64,000 nt of DNA from Streptomyces sp. NBC_01478. GTDB lineage: Bacteria; Actinomycetota; Actinomycetes; Streptomycetales; Streptomycetaceae. The notes beneath the pieces are model-generated. The model saw only the letters and a list, made by a program, of their open reading frames with translations. It was not told where the DNA came from and did no database searches. How positions within the stretch are numbered: position 1 is the stretch's first letter; the number at the start of each line of letters is the position of its first letter. The stretch lies in NCBI RefSeq assembly GCF_036227225.1, contig NZ_CP109444.1, forward strand, positions 6,429,501-6,493,500, given 5' to 3'. The translations under genes were made by a program, and so were the position numbers. Positions 1 to 12,313 of the stretch are shown here, piece by piece.

Positions 1-1740
1 ATCGGCTGCCTCGGGATCGTGCTCTGCCGCCATGGGCTCGGCGTCGTCATCGTCGAGGGCGGCTTCGGTGTCGTCGCTGAACCGCTCGTCCCAGGAGACG
101 GGCAGCAGGTCCTGAAAGGGCGTGCTGATGTCGGTGGGCAGGGGGAGCCCCAGCGCGAAGCGCGTGAGCGGGTGTCCGACGCGTCCGGCGCATTCGTCCA
201 GATAGCGCTCCCAGCCGTCCTCGTCGCCGTCCAGCGGGGCCGTCGCAGCCGCACCGCCGGTGCTGCTGCTCGCGGATACGCCCGCTGGGGTGGGGGGTAG
301 TCCCGTACGAAGGGTCTCCAGGTCACCCAGGAATCGTTCGGCGAGCCGGGGATCCGCGAACAGGTCGGGTGGCCGTGTCGTTGGGGCCTGGGACTGGGGC
401 GGGGTCATTCGGCGCAGGGCGCGGTCAGGGTCGACGACGAACACGATGTTGCCGAAGCTCGGTACGCCGTCGCTGTCGACTACGACCAGGCGCACACGGC
501 TGCCCGCATCAGCCGGAGCCGTCACCGTCAGCGTGGCTTGTCCGGGCGGGATTTCGGCGATGCGCTCCCATGACTCCGGTGGTGCTGCCGCCTGAGACAA
601 TTCCAGGTGAGCAGTGTCGGAGAGAGGCCGAGCCACGCTGATCTCCAGGCCGTCCGATACACGTAGAGCACCAAGCAGCAGCGGCCCACTGCCAGCGATA
701 GGGCGGGGAAGAGGTGGGGCCGTGTTCAGCCGGGCGGCGGGCTCGTCGGTGCCGTCCGGAAGAAGGGTGGCGGTGATGGGGGTGATGACGCCGAGTTCGC
801 AGTTGCCGCCATCGCCCTGGGAAAGCAGCAGGGCCGCAGCGGAGAGGTTCGGGCTGCCGGTCAGGGCCCAACGCTGCCCTGCGGAGACCCACTCGACGAG
901 TTTCCCGTGGCGGTACCGCTGGCCGTTGTCGCTGATGACGCGTCCGTCGTACTCCTTCACCAGGGCGGCGACCGACGGACCGTCGAGATCGCTGAGCCCG
1001 GGCTGGTAGGCGAGGGTGAACCGACTCGGACGGAAACGTTCGAGCAGCCGCCGCAGTGCCATCGAGCGTCGGTCGTAGAAGGGCGCGAACACGGCCAGTT
1101 CGTCGACGGGCCCCTGCGGCAGCTGATCGATGATCGGCGAACGCAGACTGCTGACGACGCGGACCTGCGGCGCTGTGGGTGTCCTGTCGCGGTGGAGCCG
1201 GTCCAGCAGCGCTGCGACCCGGTGCATCGCCTGTGGCACGCCGGCGGAGAATCTCACCTTTTCCGGGAGGTCACGCAGCCAGGCCGACAGCTCCGGGATC
1301 GCGGTGGGACTCTGCTCACCGTCCACCCGCAGAACCGTCCACAGTTCGGCGTTGGCCTGCCAGCCGGCCAACGTGGTGTTGCCGGAGCCGAGGGCGATGG
1401 TGGCGTGCTCCGGTCCGGCGAGGACCATCAGCTTGGGATGGAACGCGGGACCGTGGGCGTATGCCAGACCGGCGAGGTAGCTCCGGCCGGCCCGCCGGAC
1501 GGAGCGGGGATCGTTCCGAGTCATGGAGACATCTCCCGCCACCGTGACGCGTGCGCCGGTGGCCTGGGTGACGCCGAGGGCGACCTCCTCGAAGAAGCCG
1601 AGATCGGCGGTGAAGCTGAGGAAGAGTGCTTCTTCCAGGTTCCGCCCGCCCGTGCGTTCCTCGTCGAGGATGAGGGTCAAGGGAGAGGCGAACGCGGTTG
1701 GTGGCTCCACCACGACCGGTGCCGGTGCGGTCTCAGTCAA
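1..1740 (-). CDS. Phospholipase D-like protein, C-terminus beyond left edge
   Basis: The frame is open for 580 codons and runs off the left edge, so the protein is partial. Two HxK half-sites typical of PLD/HKD enzymes are visible. The first is FHPKLMVLAG followed by GSGNTTLAGW, near residues 110-135. The second is RHGKLVEW followed by LTGSPNLS, with its His at residue 278. The His-Lys plus GSxN arrangement fits nucleases of the PLD superfamily. The start is a TTG at 1740, preceded by GGGAGG at a good distance, and it overlaps the stop of the 508-residue gene upstream, so the two are translationally coupled. After about residue 340 the chain becomes proline- and acid-rich. Family membership is well supported. 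A role in defence is inferred from the island context and the PLD fold; the rest of the operon is not visible. Confidence 0.75.
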   Translation of the reverse strand, partial: MTETAPAPVVVEPPTAFASPLTLILDEERTGGRNLEEALFLSFTADLGFFEEVALGVTQATGARVTVAGDVSMTRNDPRSVRRAGRSYLAGLAYAHGPAFHPKLMVLAGPEHATIALGSGNTTLAGWQANAELWTVLRVDGEQSPTAIPELSAWLRDLPEKVRFSAGVPQAMHRVAALLDRLHRDRTPTAPQVRVVSSLRSPIIDQLPQGPVDELAVFAPFYDRRSMALRRLLERFRPSRFTLAYQPGLSDLDGPSVAALVKEYDGRVISDNGQRYRHGKLVEWVSAGQRWALTGSPNLSAAALLLSQGDGGNCELGVITPITATLLPDGTDEPAARLNTAPPLPRPIAGSGPLLLGALRVSDGLEISVARPLSDTAHLELSQAAAPPESWERIAEIPPGQATLTVTAPADAGSRVRLVVVDSDGVPSFGNIVFVVDPDRALRRMTPPQSQAPTTRPPDLFADPRLAERFLGDLETLRTGLPPTPAGVSASSSTGGAAATAPLDGDEDGWERYLDECAGRVGHPLTRFALGLPLPTDISTPFQDLLPVSWDERFSDDTEAALDDDDAEPMAAEHDPEAAD

Positions 1741-3259
1741 CGAGAGCCCTCCCGCTACTGGTCACCGACCAGTGCTGGTCGTCGTAGTGCAGTACGCCGC
1801 AGGTGGCCAGGACGGTCCCGAGCTGATCCAGCCGTAGCCCGACGTCACCGCGCCCCTCCTGGCTCGTCCGGTACAGCAGCCCGCCCCGCTCGTGCAGCCG
1901 GGTCGGTAACCACAGCGTGCCGTCAGCACGTCGGCGGGCCTTGGCCAGCGCGATCCGCTGCGACCGCGCCACCAGGTCGTAGGTGAGTCGGCGGCCCACA
2001 TCGCGCAGTTTCATGGGCCGCGCTTCGTCAAGCCGCCGCTGGACCCATTCCGGGCCGAGCTCGACACCGCGCTGGCCGAGGAACGCGTCCCGGACCCGAC
2101 CGGTGAGTTCGTCCACCCGACGGGCATTGGTGGCGAGCACCCGTAGTTCGGCGAGGGGCAAGGGATCATCACCCGCCCACCTCAGGTCGTGCTCGGCGGG
2201 CAACGGCGCTCCGGTCGTGCTCTGCGTCGCGGGAAGGGAGGACAGGAACGCGTCCACCGTCATGTCGGGAAGCTCTGCGGCGAAGCGGTCCGCCACTTCC
2301 TCGATCGGTAGCAGTCCGTCGACCTGTTCCACGAGCCAGGACCACAGGCGGCGCCAGGCTCCGACGGAGTAGTTGCGCAGCACCACTCCGCGCCAGGCGC
2401 CGGCCGCGTCGATGCCGCTGGTCACGGGATCGGTGGTCAGGAAGTCGCCGAAAGCGAGCACATGGCCGATGTCGCGGGTGAAATATCGGACGGGATGTGT
2501 GGCGACCACACGAGCCAGAAGCTGAATCGTCTGTCGTCGTGTTGCCGAGCGGGAGCCTGCTTCGGCCGGTGCACCGGGCTCGCACATGAGGTTCGCCAGC
2601 CACGCCCCATCAGGATGCTCACCGCCCACGCACACGCACAGCCGGTCACCGAAAGAGGCGAGATCATCCACGTTCAGCGTGTCCTCGGCGGCCAGTTCGA
2701 GCAGCCCGCCCAGCCCAGCTCGTAGTGCCGTGGTCTCCAACCGCGGTCCGGGAACCGGCATGGGGCCCGCACCGAGGATGCCGAGCGCGACCTCGGATCC
2801 GGCGTACGGCGCCCAGAATCCCCACGAGTTGCCTACGTACCCGTCCTTGCCCGGGACCTCGGCCTCGGACATGGCGACCGTGCCGGCGTGCAGCCGCCGG
2901 GCCAGGGCATCGACCCCATGAGCACGCGGCAGCCAGTCCAGAGCCTGCGGATGATGCGCGAACGACACGGCGGCCAATGCCACTTCCGCGCGGCGCAGCA
3001 GAGTCTGGGCGGCCGGGACCGTCAGGTCCTCCCTGTCGGCTTGCGCCGCGATCAGCCCGTGCAGTGCGTAGTAACGCCCGTGCGGCGTCTGCGTGGTCAC
3101 CCCGGGGACCAGGTGATCGACCATGCGCGCCACATGCCGCTCCACCGAGAGCGGATAACGGCCCGCGGCGACGTCCAGTCCGGGGCGGTTCCAGCCCGGT
3201 CCGTCCACGAGCTCCGGTGTTTGCCTCTTGCCACTGGCAGCGACCATGCGCTCAACCAT
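1733..3259 (-). CDS. Uncharacterised 508-residue protein coupled to PLD-like gene
   Basis: I do not recognise this family. The protein is soluble-looking, with no signal peptide or membrane segment. It is rich in Leu, Ala and Arg, and several stretches look helical. The last 40 residues (about 465-508, RLDQLGTVLATCGVLHYDDQHW and following) look like a winged-helix. It is the first gene of a leftward unit and its stop overlaps the TTG start of the PLD-like gene. Start choice is uncertain: ATG 3259 or ATG 3247 fit, neither with a clear ribosome site. The tight coupling to a PLD-like nuclease and the adjacent type I RM system suggest a partner in a defence module; this is inference. Confidence 0.6.
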   Translation of the reverse strand: MVERMVAASGKRQTPELVDGPGWNRPGLDVAAGRYPLSVERHVARMVDHLVPGVTTQTPHGRYYALHGLIAAQADREDLTVPAAQTLLRRAEVALAAVSFAHHPQALDWLPRAHGVDALARRLHAGTVAMSEAEVPGKDGYVGNSWGFWAPYAGSEVALGILGAGPMPVPGPRLETTALRAGLGGLLELAAEDTLNVDDLASFGDRLCVCVGGEHPDGAWLANLMCEPGAPAEAGSRSATRRQTIQLLARVVATHPVRYFTRDIGHVLAFGDFLTTDPVTSGIDAAGAWRGVVLRNYSVGAWRRLWSWLVEQVDGLLPIEEVADRFAAELPDMTVDAFLSSLPATQSTTGAPLPAEHDLRWAGDDPLPLAELRVLATNARRVDELTGRVRDAFLGQRGVELGPEWVQRRLDEARPMKLRDVGRRLTYDLVARSQRIALAKARRRADGTLWLPTRLHERGGLLYRTSQEGRGDVGLRLDQLGTVLATCGVLHYDDQHWSVTSSGRALVD

Positions 3260-3668
3260 CGGACCGAGAGTAGCTGAACGCCGCTGGCCGGTGGGTGCGC
3301 CGCGCAGTGAGCCCTTTGCGGCAAGACAGTCCGCGGCTGCGCTCGACCATTTCCCGCTGTCACCCCCTCAGTCAGTGCTGTTCAGTCGGGAAACTGATCC
3401 GTCATTCTGGCGCATCTCTCGGGAGGCAGAGGCACTTCGGATGTGAATCACCCAGCCGGATGAGACAGCCCGATGGGGTGAATCTGCCTCCATGTCTGAT
3501 AACCGTCATTATCAAATGAAGGCGCACTCACGTAGCCAGGGTCGGCGTATCGTCTTGTGACGTCGGGTGAGAATCCACTGCAAGCGGAGCCGTGACGCAA
3601 GACAAGGCCCGGCCTGATGGCCGAAGCGGCTGATGTGACGATAGATGAGCGGGGGAGGGATGCGCACC
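3260..3668. promoter_or_regulatory. Divergent intergenic region with palindrome
   Basis: This gene-free stretch of about 400 bases separates the leftward PLD pair from the rightward RM operon, so it should hold both promoters. It contains a perfect inverted repeat, TGATAA-N6-TTATCA, at 3497-3514, in a locally AT-richer patch. A similar dyad lies at 12158-12173. I see no further RNA gene or ORF of note. Confidence 0.5.
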
Positions 3669-5843
3669 GTGGTCACTGGTCTGCCAAACCCGGCACTCCG
3701 CTCCCCAGCACCGGCGCCCCTCCTGGTGTCGATGTCCGACATCGCGACGTTCGCCCGGGTGAAGCGCCCTGTCGTGTCCACCTGGCGCCGACGCCACCCG
3801 GACTTCCCTGCCGCCATCTCCGAGAACTCAGGACGGCCGCTGTTCGACGGTGCGCAGGTGACCGACTGGCTGATCGCCTCCGGCCTTGGCAACGCCGCCC
3901 AGGAGGAGCTCCGATCCGAGCTGGCCCTTTTCGGCATCATCGCGCTGCGGGACCGTTTCACGCCGTGGCAGCTGGTCGAGACGCTGGGCAGCTTGCTGTG
4001 CTTGCGCCAGCTCGACCGCCGGCCACTGGCCGACGACTCGAACGTCTCCCCGGCCTCCCTGCCCGACGCCGAAGCCGACGAGGCCCTCTGGTCTGCGCTG
4101 CTGCGCCGGGCCGAACGAATCGACGCCGAGGACGATTTTGTACTCCGCGAGCTTCGCTCGATCGACGCCACGGCGGCCCCGCTCGCCCGCCTCACCGAGG
4201 ACCTGGTCGAATCCGCCTACGACGAGCGCGGCGCGTATGAGTGGCTGCTCGCCGCCCGCTCCCGGCTCGGACTGGACTCCCTCGCCGCCGACGCGGTCAC
4301 CCCGGAGCTGCGGAGTCTGCTCACCCAGCTCACCGACCTCCGCGTCCGTCTTGAGCGAGGCGAGTCCCTCACCCTCGCTGATCCGCACGCCCGCGCTGGT
4401 GACCTGCTCGCCGCGCTCCTCGACAACACGGAGGACCGCGACCGCGTCACCGTCCTCGCCGCCGACCCCGACGACCGGCTCACCCGCATCACCCGCCGCC
4501 GCTTCCTGCTGGCGGGCGTAAGCGAACTCGACCTGGACGTGCAGACCGGCTCCGACCTGGAAGAACGCTTCGCGGACCCGGACATCGTCGTCACCCAGCT
4601 CCCGTACCGCCCGGGCGAGGACCGCTCGGTACTCGCCGCCCTGACGGAGCTCGAACGCGTCGCCTACCTCCTCCGCCCCGGCTGCACAGCCCTCGTCCTC
4701 GGACCGGCCGACGCGCTCGTCGATGAACTGAAGAGCACCGAGGCCGCCCAGCTCCGCTCGGCCCTCCTGCGCGAGAACATCGTCGAATCGGTCATCGCGC
4801 TTCCCGGTGGGGTCCTGCCCTTCCGCCCCGGCTACCGTCCCGCCCTATGGACGCTCACACGCGGTCCCGTCCGGGAGGCGGAGGGCCTGGTCTTACTGGC
4901 CGACATCAGCTCGGAACAGCTCACGCCGGGTGTGCGCATGCGACTCGCCGAGGACGTCCTTCTCTGGCGGGCGGAAGGCTTCCGAGGACTCGACGGTCAC
5001 GACCCGCGCTACGGCCGTGTGGTCCCCGTCGCCGACCTGGACCGGGCCTTCGGCGGTCCTCTGACCCCGCCTGCGCCGCCCGCCTCCGCGATCTGGTCCG
5101 ACAAGGTCACCGAACGCCCCGCCCTGATCGCCGAGGCCGAGGCCCGCCTGGAGCGCGCGACGGCGGGCACCCGCACGTACGAGGACGGGCGAGGCCCCTA
5201 CCGAGGGGCCGTAATGCGCAGGGTCGGTCGCCTGCCCAGGCGTACTACCCTCGGCAAGCTGGTCACCGCACGCAGGGTGACCCGCCTCCCCGGCCACCGT
5301 ATCGACGAGAAGCAGCTCACCCGGGACGGCCACCACACCGTCCTGGGGCCCGAGGAGATCACCGGCGAACGCCCCGTGGGCGACCGCCGCATCGACCGCC
5401 TGCTGCTGGCGACGGCGTACGAACGGGCGGTGCTCACCGAGCCCGGTGACGTCGTCTACACCCTCGCGCCCCGCCTCGGCGTGTACGTCGACCACGACGG
5501 CTTCTCGGTCGTCGCGTTCCCGGCCCGTGTCCTCCGCGTCAACGCCGGCGCGACCCGTCCGCTCACTCCCCGGGTCCTCGCGGCCCTGCTCGGCGCGGCT
5601 CGTGGCACTGCCCGCAGTCCCAGCGCCGTACGCCCCGCCCGCCGTATCGAGGACTACCAGCTCCCCGACCTCGACCCGGACGAGGTCCTGCGCTTCGAAG
5701 CCCTCCTCGCCGAGACCGAACGCCGGGAACGCCTGCTGCGCGCCCAGTCCGACGCCCTCGCCGAGGCTCGCCGCCTGACCATCGCGGGCCTGGCCGACGG
5801 CACCCTCACCCTCGGCGAAGACCGAACCATCAACCGCACGTAA
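3669..5843 (+). CDS. Degenerate N6-methylase-like protein with N-terminal HTH and specificity-like C-terminus
   Basis: About 724 residues. An N-terminal segment (MSDIATFARVKRPVVSTWRR, then GRPLFDGAQVTDWL) looks like a DNA-binding HTH of the kind seen in some actinobacterial N-6 methylase-like proteins. The middle resembles a type I M subunit fold, but the key motifs are altered. The SAM-binding motif I position reads DPHARAGDLLA instead of DPACGSGG. The motif IV position reads TQLPYRPGED instead of NPPF/Y. The last 200 residues resemble a specificity-type or target-recognition half (TLGKLVTARRVTRLPG and following). It sits 41 bases upstream of hsdM on the same strand. GTG 3669 is favoured because of the GGGGGAGGG 9 bases upstream; ATG 3645 is the longest alternative. 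It is probably not catalytic and may be a regulator or accessory DNA-recognition subunit. Confidence 0.7.
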   Translation: MVTGLPNPALRSPAPAPLLVSMSDIATFARVKRPVVSTWRRRHPDFPAAISENSGRPLFDGAQVTDWLIASGLGNAAQEELRSELALFGIIALRDRFTPWQLVETLGSLLCLRQLDRRPLADDSNVSPASLPDAEADEALWSALLRRAERIDAEDDFVLRELRSIDATAAPLARLTEDLVESAYDERGAYEWLLAARSRLGLDSLAADAVTPELRSLLTQLTDLRVRLERGESLTLADPHARAGDLLAALLDNTEDRDRVTVLAADPDDRLTRITRRRFLLAGVSELDLDVQTGSDLEERFADPDIVVTQLPYRPGEDRSVLAALTELERVAYLLRPGCTALVLGPADALVDELKSTEAAQLRSALLRENIVESVIALPGGVLPFRPGYRPALWTLTRGPVREAEGLVLLADISSEQLTPGVRMRLAEDVLLWRAEGFRGLDGHDPRYGRVVPVADLDRAFGGPLTPPAPPASAIWSDKVTERPALIAEAEARLERATAGTRTYEDGRGPYRGAVMRRVGRLPRRTTLGKLVTARRVTRLPGHRIDEKQLTRDGHHTVLGPEEITGERPVGDRRIDRLLLATAYERAVLTEPGDVVYTLAPRLGVYVDHDGFSVVAFPARVLRVNAGATRPLTPRVLAALLGAARGTARSPSAVRPARRIEDYQLPDLDPDEVLRFEALLAETERRERLLRAQSDALAEARRLTIAGLADGTLTLGEDRTINRT

Positions 5844-5884
5844 CCAATCCACACCCACCAACCGACGAGTCGGAAGAAGGAACG

Positions 5885-7517
<1,633 letters not shown>

Positions 7518-7525
<8 letters not shown>

Positions 7526-8762
7526 AGCAATTGTTGCTGGTGTACCGACCGCTTGGGAGCAATCCACGCTGGCAGAGATCTGTGAGCGCGGTGGCGGCAA
7601 TATCCAAACGGGCCCCTTCGGTAGTCAACTCCACGCCTCGGACTATGTTCCAGTTGGAGTTCCGAGCGTGATGCCCCAGGATATTGGGGACAATGTAATC
7701 CGGGAGGATTTCATTGCACGCATCACTGTTGAGGACTCTTTGAGGCTTTCCCGGTATCTTCTTCAGGCTGGCGACATTGTCTACTCGCGCAGAGGCGACG
7801 TGGAGCGGAGAGCGCTGGTTCGCCCAGTCCAGGAAGGCTGGCTTTGCGGGACAGGGTGTCTGCGAATTAGGTCAGGTGACGCGATTAACTCTGCTTACCT
7901 TTCCTACTACCTAGGTCATCCCAGCGTGCGGCAGTGGATTAAGCAACACGCTGTCGGTGCGACTATGCCGAACCTGAACACTAAGATTCTCGGCGCTGTC
8001 CCAGTTGTCGTTCCTTCACGGAAGGAGCAGGAGTCCGTCGCGGCCGTACTTGGGGCACTGGACGACAAGGTCGCGGCCAACGAGCGCATCGCCGTTACGT
8101 ACGAGGACTTGCTCAAGCTGCAGGTCGAGCGTATGGGGCTGGAGGTCGAGCCAGACCGTGAATCTGCTGTGCCCGTGACCGAGTTTGTTCGCTTCAACCC
8201 CAAGGTTGCGAAGCCGTCCGCAGATGCTGTTTATGTGGATATGGCTGCTCTCTCTACGAGTCGGGCAGGTATCGGGAGTTGGGCAACGAGGAACCCGAAG
8301 GGTGGAACTCGATTCGCCAATGGGGACACGCTTCTGGCCCGTATCACGCCGTGCCTGGAGAACGGCAAGACGGGGTATGTCGACTTTATGGATGATGGTG
8401 AAATCGGGGTGGGTTCTACTGAGTTCATCGTGATGCGTTCAGTCCAGGGAATCCCACCCGAGTTCGGCTATTTCCTGGCGCGTAGTAATAGATTCCGTGA
8501 GCATGCCATCCGGAACATGATTGGCTCATCGGGGCGTCAGCGGGTTGCTGCTGTGGACGCGGCGAACTTTCACATCAACCGACCTGACGAAAATCTGCTC
8601 ACTGAATTCGGTGAAGTGGCATCGGATTCCTTCACGCACATGCGGTCACTTGACCGTGAATCTCGCACCCTGGTCACTCTCCGTGACGCTCTCCTCCCCC
8701 AGCTAATGTCCGGCAAGCTCCGGGTCCGAGACGCTGAGAAGGTCGTGGAGGAAGCCGTATGA
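7518..8762 (+). CDS. hsdS: Type I restriction-modification specificity subunit S
   Basis: The 414-residue HsdS carries two target-recognition domains, each followed by a conserved helix (for example PSRKEQESVAAVLGALDDKVAANERI near residues 165-190, and LLPQLMSGKLRV near the C-terminus). It dictates the bipartite DNA target for both methylation and cleavage. GTG 7518 is chosen because GGGGAGG sits just upstream and the gene then overlaps the hsdM stop. The DNA here is noticeably less GC-rich than hsdM and hsdR, which is usual for S genes that diversify by exchange of recognition domains. The stop overlaps the hsdR ATG (ATGA). Confidence 0.95.
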
Positions 8763-11700
8763 CCACCGAAAGCGGCAGCGAGCACACCCCTGACAGCCCC
8801 ACCCCTGCCCACCTCGACGCCAAAATGACCGAGTCCACCTGGGAGCACCTGGCCCTGGACGAACTCGCCCAACTCGCCTGGGAATCCAGGCCCGGCAAAG
8901 ACCTCGCCCCCGGCACCGGCCACCGCCGAGACTGGGACGACCTGATCCTCCACGGCGAGCTCCAGGCAGCCGTCGAGAAGCTGAACCCGGAGCTGACCGC
9001 CGCCGCCGTCCACGAAGCCCTCCGCATCGCCACGGACCCGGCCTCCCGTGAGGCATACCCGGAGAACAAGCAGGCGCACGAGTACCTGACCACCGGCATG
9101 CGCCTCACCTACACCGACGAGTTCGGCGCCGAGCAGACCCCCACCGTCCGCCTCGTCGACTTCACGGACCCCGGCGCGAACAGCTACCTCGCCGTCAACC
9201 AGGTCACGGTCAGGGACACCGACGGCAGCCACCGCCGCTTCGACATCGTCCTGTACGTCAACGGCCTGCCCCTCGCCGTCATCGAGCTGAAGAGCGCCTC
9301 CGACGAGAACGCGACCCTCAGGTCGGCGCACGCCCAACTCCAGACGTACGTCTCGGAGTTCCCGATCGCGTTCCGCTACAACGTCCTCTGCCTGGTCTCG
9401 GACGGCATAACCGCCAAGTACGGCACAGCATTCACGCCGTACGAACACTTCGCGCCCTGGAACGTCGACCACGAGGGCGAGCGCGTCGACACCAACGAGC
9501 CCGGCTACGACGGTCTCGACGCGCTGAACCTGGCCTTGCACGGCCTGTTCACGCAGGACCGGTTCCTCTCCCTCACCCGTAACTTCGTCAACTTCCCTCC
9601 GCCCAAGCCGGGCGAGCCTCTCTCCGGCAAGCGCATCGCGAAGCCGCACCAGTACTTCGCGGTGAACAAGGCGGTGGACGCCGTCGTCGAGGCGTCGCGG
9701 ACGAACGGCCAGGCCGGCGTCGTCTGGCACACGCAGGGCGCGGGAAAGTCGGAAGAGATGGTGGAGACGGCCGCGCTCGTCCTCCGCCATCCGGCACTCA
9801 ACAACCCCACCATCGTTGTCATCACCGACCGCAATGACCTCGACGACCAGCTCTACGACACTTTCCTCGACAGCGAGTCCCTGCTGGAGACAAAAGCTCA
9901 CCAGATCGACACGCGCGAGGAGCTGCGCACCGAGCTGACGCGGCGCAACGTCGGCGGCATCGTCTTCACCACCCTCCAGAAGTTCGGCCTGAGCAAGGAG
10001 GAGAAGGATGCCGGCAAGTCGCACCCGCTCCTCTCCGAGCGCCGCAACATCCTGGTGATCGTCGACGAGGCCCACCGCTCGCACTACGACAGCCTCGACG
10101 GCTACGCCCGCCACCTGCGCGACGCCCTGCCGTATGCCACCTTGCTCGCCTTCACCGGTACGCCGATCTCGAAGGCCGAGGCCGACACCCGTGCGGTCTT
10201 CGGCGAGTACATCGACATCTACGACCTGAAGCGCGCCGTAGACGACGGGGCTACGGTCCGCGTCTTCCACGAGCCGCGTGTCATCAAGGTTGACCTGCCC
10301 AAGGGTGTCGACCCAAACAAGATCGACGAGCAGGCTAACACCGTCACCGAGGGCATGGACGACGCAGAGCGCCGCCGCGCCATCCAGTACGCCACGACGA
10401 TGAACACCATCTACGGCTCCGAGGACCGCATAGCGAAGCTCGCCGACGACCTGATCGCCCACTGGGAGCAGCGCCGCGAGCTGGTCAAGCCCGACATCGG
10501 CGCCCCGGGCAAGGCGATGATCGTGTGCGCGACCCGCGAGATCTGCGTACGGGTCTTCGACGCGCTGGCCGAGCGGCGGCCCGGCTGGGTCAGCGACGAG
10601 GTCGACAAGGGCGTCATGAAGATCGTCTTCCACGGCGACCGCTCCGACCCCGAGCACATGCGCAAGCACTCGCTGCGCAAGTCCCAGCAGAAGGTCGTCC
10701 AGAAGCGCGCCAAGGACCCCGACGACGAGCTGGAACTGCTCATCGTCCACTCGATGCTGCTCACCGGCTACGACGCCCCGCCCATCCACACCTTGTACAT
10801 GGACCGCCCGATGCAGGGCGCCAACCTGATGCAGGCGCTCGCTCGCGTCAACCGCCGTTTCCGCGGCAAGCAGGATGGTCTGCTCGTCGGCTACGCGCCC
10901 CTCACCGACAACCTCACCAAGGCCCTGCGCGAGTACTCGGACCAGGACCGCAAGGACCAGACCCTCGGCGCGGACATCGAACGGGCCGTCACCGAGGTCA
11001 AGAACGAGATCGCCACCATCAAGGGGCTGCTGGCCGGGAGCCGATGGAAGGAGTGGCTGGCCGACACCAGCCGTCCCGACTCCCGCAAGCGCGCGCTGCG
11101 TCTGACCGCCGACTTCCTGCGTGACCCGAAGAACCCGGGCAACAAAGTCGAGCCTCCCGCCAAGCCGCTCTCCGTCCGCTTCAAGGACAGCGCCGCCCGG
11201 CTGGACCGCTTCTACCGTGTCTGCGCGATGAGCAAGGAGATCGCCGAGCGCTGCGAGGACTTGGACGACTGGCGTCGTGACATCTCCTTCTTCAGCGAGG
11301 TCCGGGCCTGGATGATCAAGCTCGACGCCGCCCAGCGCGAGGCGAGTGGGGAGCCGCTCAGCGCCGAGGTCCAGCGTTACCTGCAAGCCCTCGCGGCCTC
11401 GGTCGTAGACGCCGACGACATCACCGACCTGTACGCGGAGGCCGGTATCGGCCGGCTGGACATCACCCGTCTCAACGAGGCGCAGCTGCGCAATCTGGAG
11501 AACTCGGAGACCCCGCACTTGGTCACCGAGGCCCTGCGCCGCATGATCCAGCAGAAGATGCGCGAGGTGACCAAGCACAACGTCGTCCGCAACGAGAGCT
11601 TCACCGAGCGTCTGAATGATCTGATGAGGCGTTACATGCTCCAGCAGCTCACCAGCGCCCAGGTGATCGCCGAACTCGCCGCCCTGGCACGGGAGGTGTC

Positions 11701-12034
11701 GGCGGAGGCCCGCCGTGGCGAGCGGTTCGACCCGCCGTTGACCCACGCCGAGCTGGCCTTCTACGACGCCGTCGCACACCGCGACATGGCCGAGGCCATG
11801 GAGGGTGGCGACGACACCCTCGCCAAGATCGCCCGTGCCCTCGTCAAGGACATCCAGAAGAACCTCTCTGTCGATTGGCTCTCCCGCGAACCTGTCCGGG
11901 CGAAGCTCCGTACCCGCATCCGCCGCGTGCTGGCGATGTTCGACTACCCGCCGGAGGAGGAGCGCGAGGCGGTCGACCTGGTTCTCAAGCAGATGGAGAT
12001 CGTGGCCGCTCTCTGGGCGCCCGCCGCGAAGTAG
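8759..12034 (+). CDS. hsdR: Type I restriction endonuclease subunit R
   Basis: The 1091-residue HsdR is the translocase and nuclease of the type I complex. An N-terminal PD-(D/E)xK-type nuclease region is marked by VIELKSAS at about residues 171-178. A superfamily 2 helicase core follows, with [10 protein letters not shown] (Walker A) and [10 protein letters not shown] (DEAH box), then FTGTPIS and later helicase motifs such as [13 protein letters not shown]. The C-terminal helical part assembles with M and S. The ATG overlaps the hsdS stop. A strong hairpin lies 9 bases after the stop, closing the operon. Confidence 0.96.
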   Translation: MTTESGSEHTPDSPTPAHLDAKMTESTWEHLALDELAQLAWESRPGKDLAPGTGHRRDWDDLILHGELQAAVEKLNPELTAAAVHEALRIATDPASREAYPENKQAHEYLTTGMRLTYTDEFGAEQTPTVRLVDFTDPGANSYLAVNQVTVRDTDGSHRRFDIVLYVNGLPLAVIELKSASDENATLRSAHAQLQTYVSEFPIAFRYNVLCLVSDGITAKYGTAFTPYEHFAPWNVDHEGERVDTNEPGYDGLDALNLALHGLFTQDRFLSLTRNFVNFPPPKPGEPLSGKRIAKPHQYFAVNKAVDAVVEASRTNGQAGVVWHTQGAGKSEEMVETAALVLRHPALNNPTIVVITDRNDLDDQLYDTFLDSESLLETKAHQIDTREELRTELTRRNVGGIVFTTLQKFGLSKEEKDAGKSHPLLSERRNILVIVDEAHRSHYDSLDGYARHLRDALPYATLLAFTGTPISKAEADTRAVFGEYIDIYDLKRAVDDGATVRVFHEPRVIKVDLPKGVDPNKIDEQANTVTEGMDDAERRRAIQYATTMNTIYGSEDRIAKLADDLIAHWEQRRELVKPDIGAPGKAMIVCATREICVRVFDALAERRPGWVSDEVDKGVMKIVFHGDRSDPEHMRKHSLRKSQQKVVQKRAKDPDDELELLIVHSMLLTGYDAPPIHTLYMDRPMQGANLMQALARVNRRFRGKQDGLLVGYAPLTDNLTKALREYSDQDRKDQTLGADIERAVTEVKNEIATIKGLLAGSRWKEWLADTSRPDSRKRALRLTADFLRDPKNPGNKVEPPAKPLSVRFKDSAARLDRFYRVCAMSKEIAERCEDLDDWRRDISFFSEVRAWMIKLDAAQREASGEPLSAEVQRYLQALAASVVDADDITDLYAEAGIGRLDITRLNEAQLRNLENSETPHLVTEALRRMIQQKMREVTKHNVVRNESFTERLNDLMRRYMLQQLTSAQVIAELAALAREVSAEARRGERFDPPLTHAELAFYDAVAHRDMAEAMEGGDDTLAKIARALVKDIQKNLSVDWLSREPVRAKLRTRIRRVLAMFDYPPEEEREAVDLVLKQMEIVAALWAPAAK

Positions 12035-12042
12035 CAACGCAT

Positions 12043-12074
12043 ACGGGAGGGCGACACCAGGGGCGCCCTCCCGT
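12043..12074 (+). terminator. Hairpin terminator after hsdR
   Basis: A perfect 11-bp stem (ACGGGAGGGCG with its complement) encloses a 10-base loop 9 bases after the hsdR stop. It has no T-tract, as is common in Streptomyces. Confidence 0.75.
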
Positions 12075-12157
12075 CACGGCCAGGTGCGCTCGACGCGGTC
12101 GTGCCGTACGACATCACCCCGCGCTTCATGATGGATGGTCCTTGTCTTGGTTTCTTT

Positions 12158-12173
12158 GATAACCCCAGTTATC
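12158..12173. promoter_or_regulatory. Palindrome upstream of the ATPase operon
   Basis: The perfect dyad GATAAC-N4-GTTATC lies in an AT-richer patch about 140 bases before the ATPase gene. It shares TGATAACC with the dyad at 3497-3514 upstream of the RM operon. A possible operator; no cognate regulator is identified. Confidence 0.4.
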
Positions 12174-12313
12174 GCTGAAAACATGGATTGAGTAACTTCT
12201 TCGCCCCTAACGTCTGTTCCGTAACACCGGGCTCGCGCAAAGCGAGAGGCTCACCCCTCTCGCTCACCGCACGAATCCGGACCTGGAACCGACCACAGAG
12301 GGCGGAGAGCACC

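Noticed and set aside
907..1986. 359-residue rightward ORF near the left end
   Set aside because: It is antisense to the PLD-like gene, whose HxK and GSxN motifs are on the minus strand.
8570..12037. 1155-residue ORF antisense to hsdR
   Set aside because: It is the codon-position shadow of hsdR in high-GC DNA; composition is Val/Gly/Arg/Asp-rich with no domain, and the sense strand encodes clear HsdR motifs.
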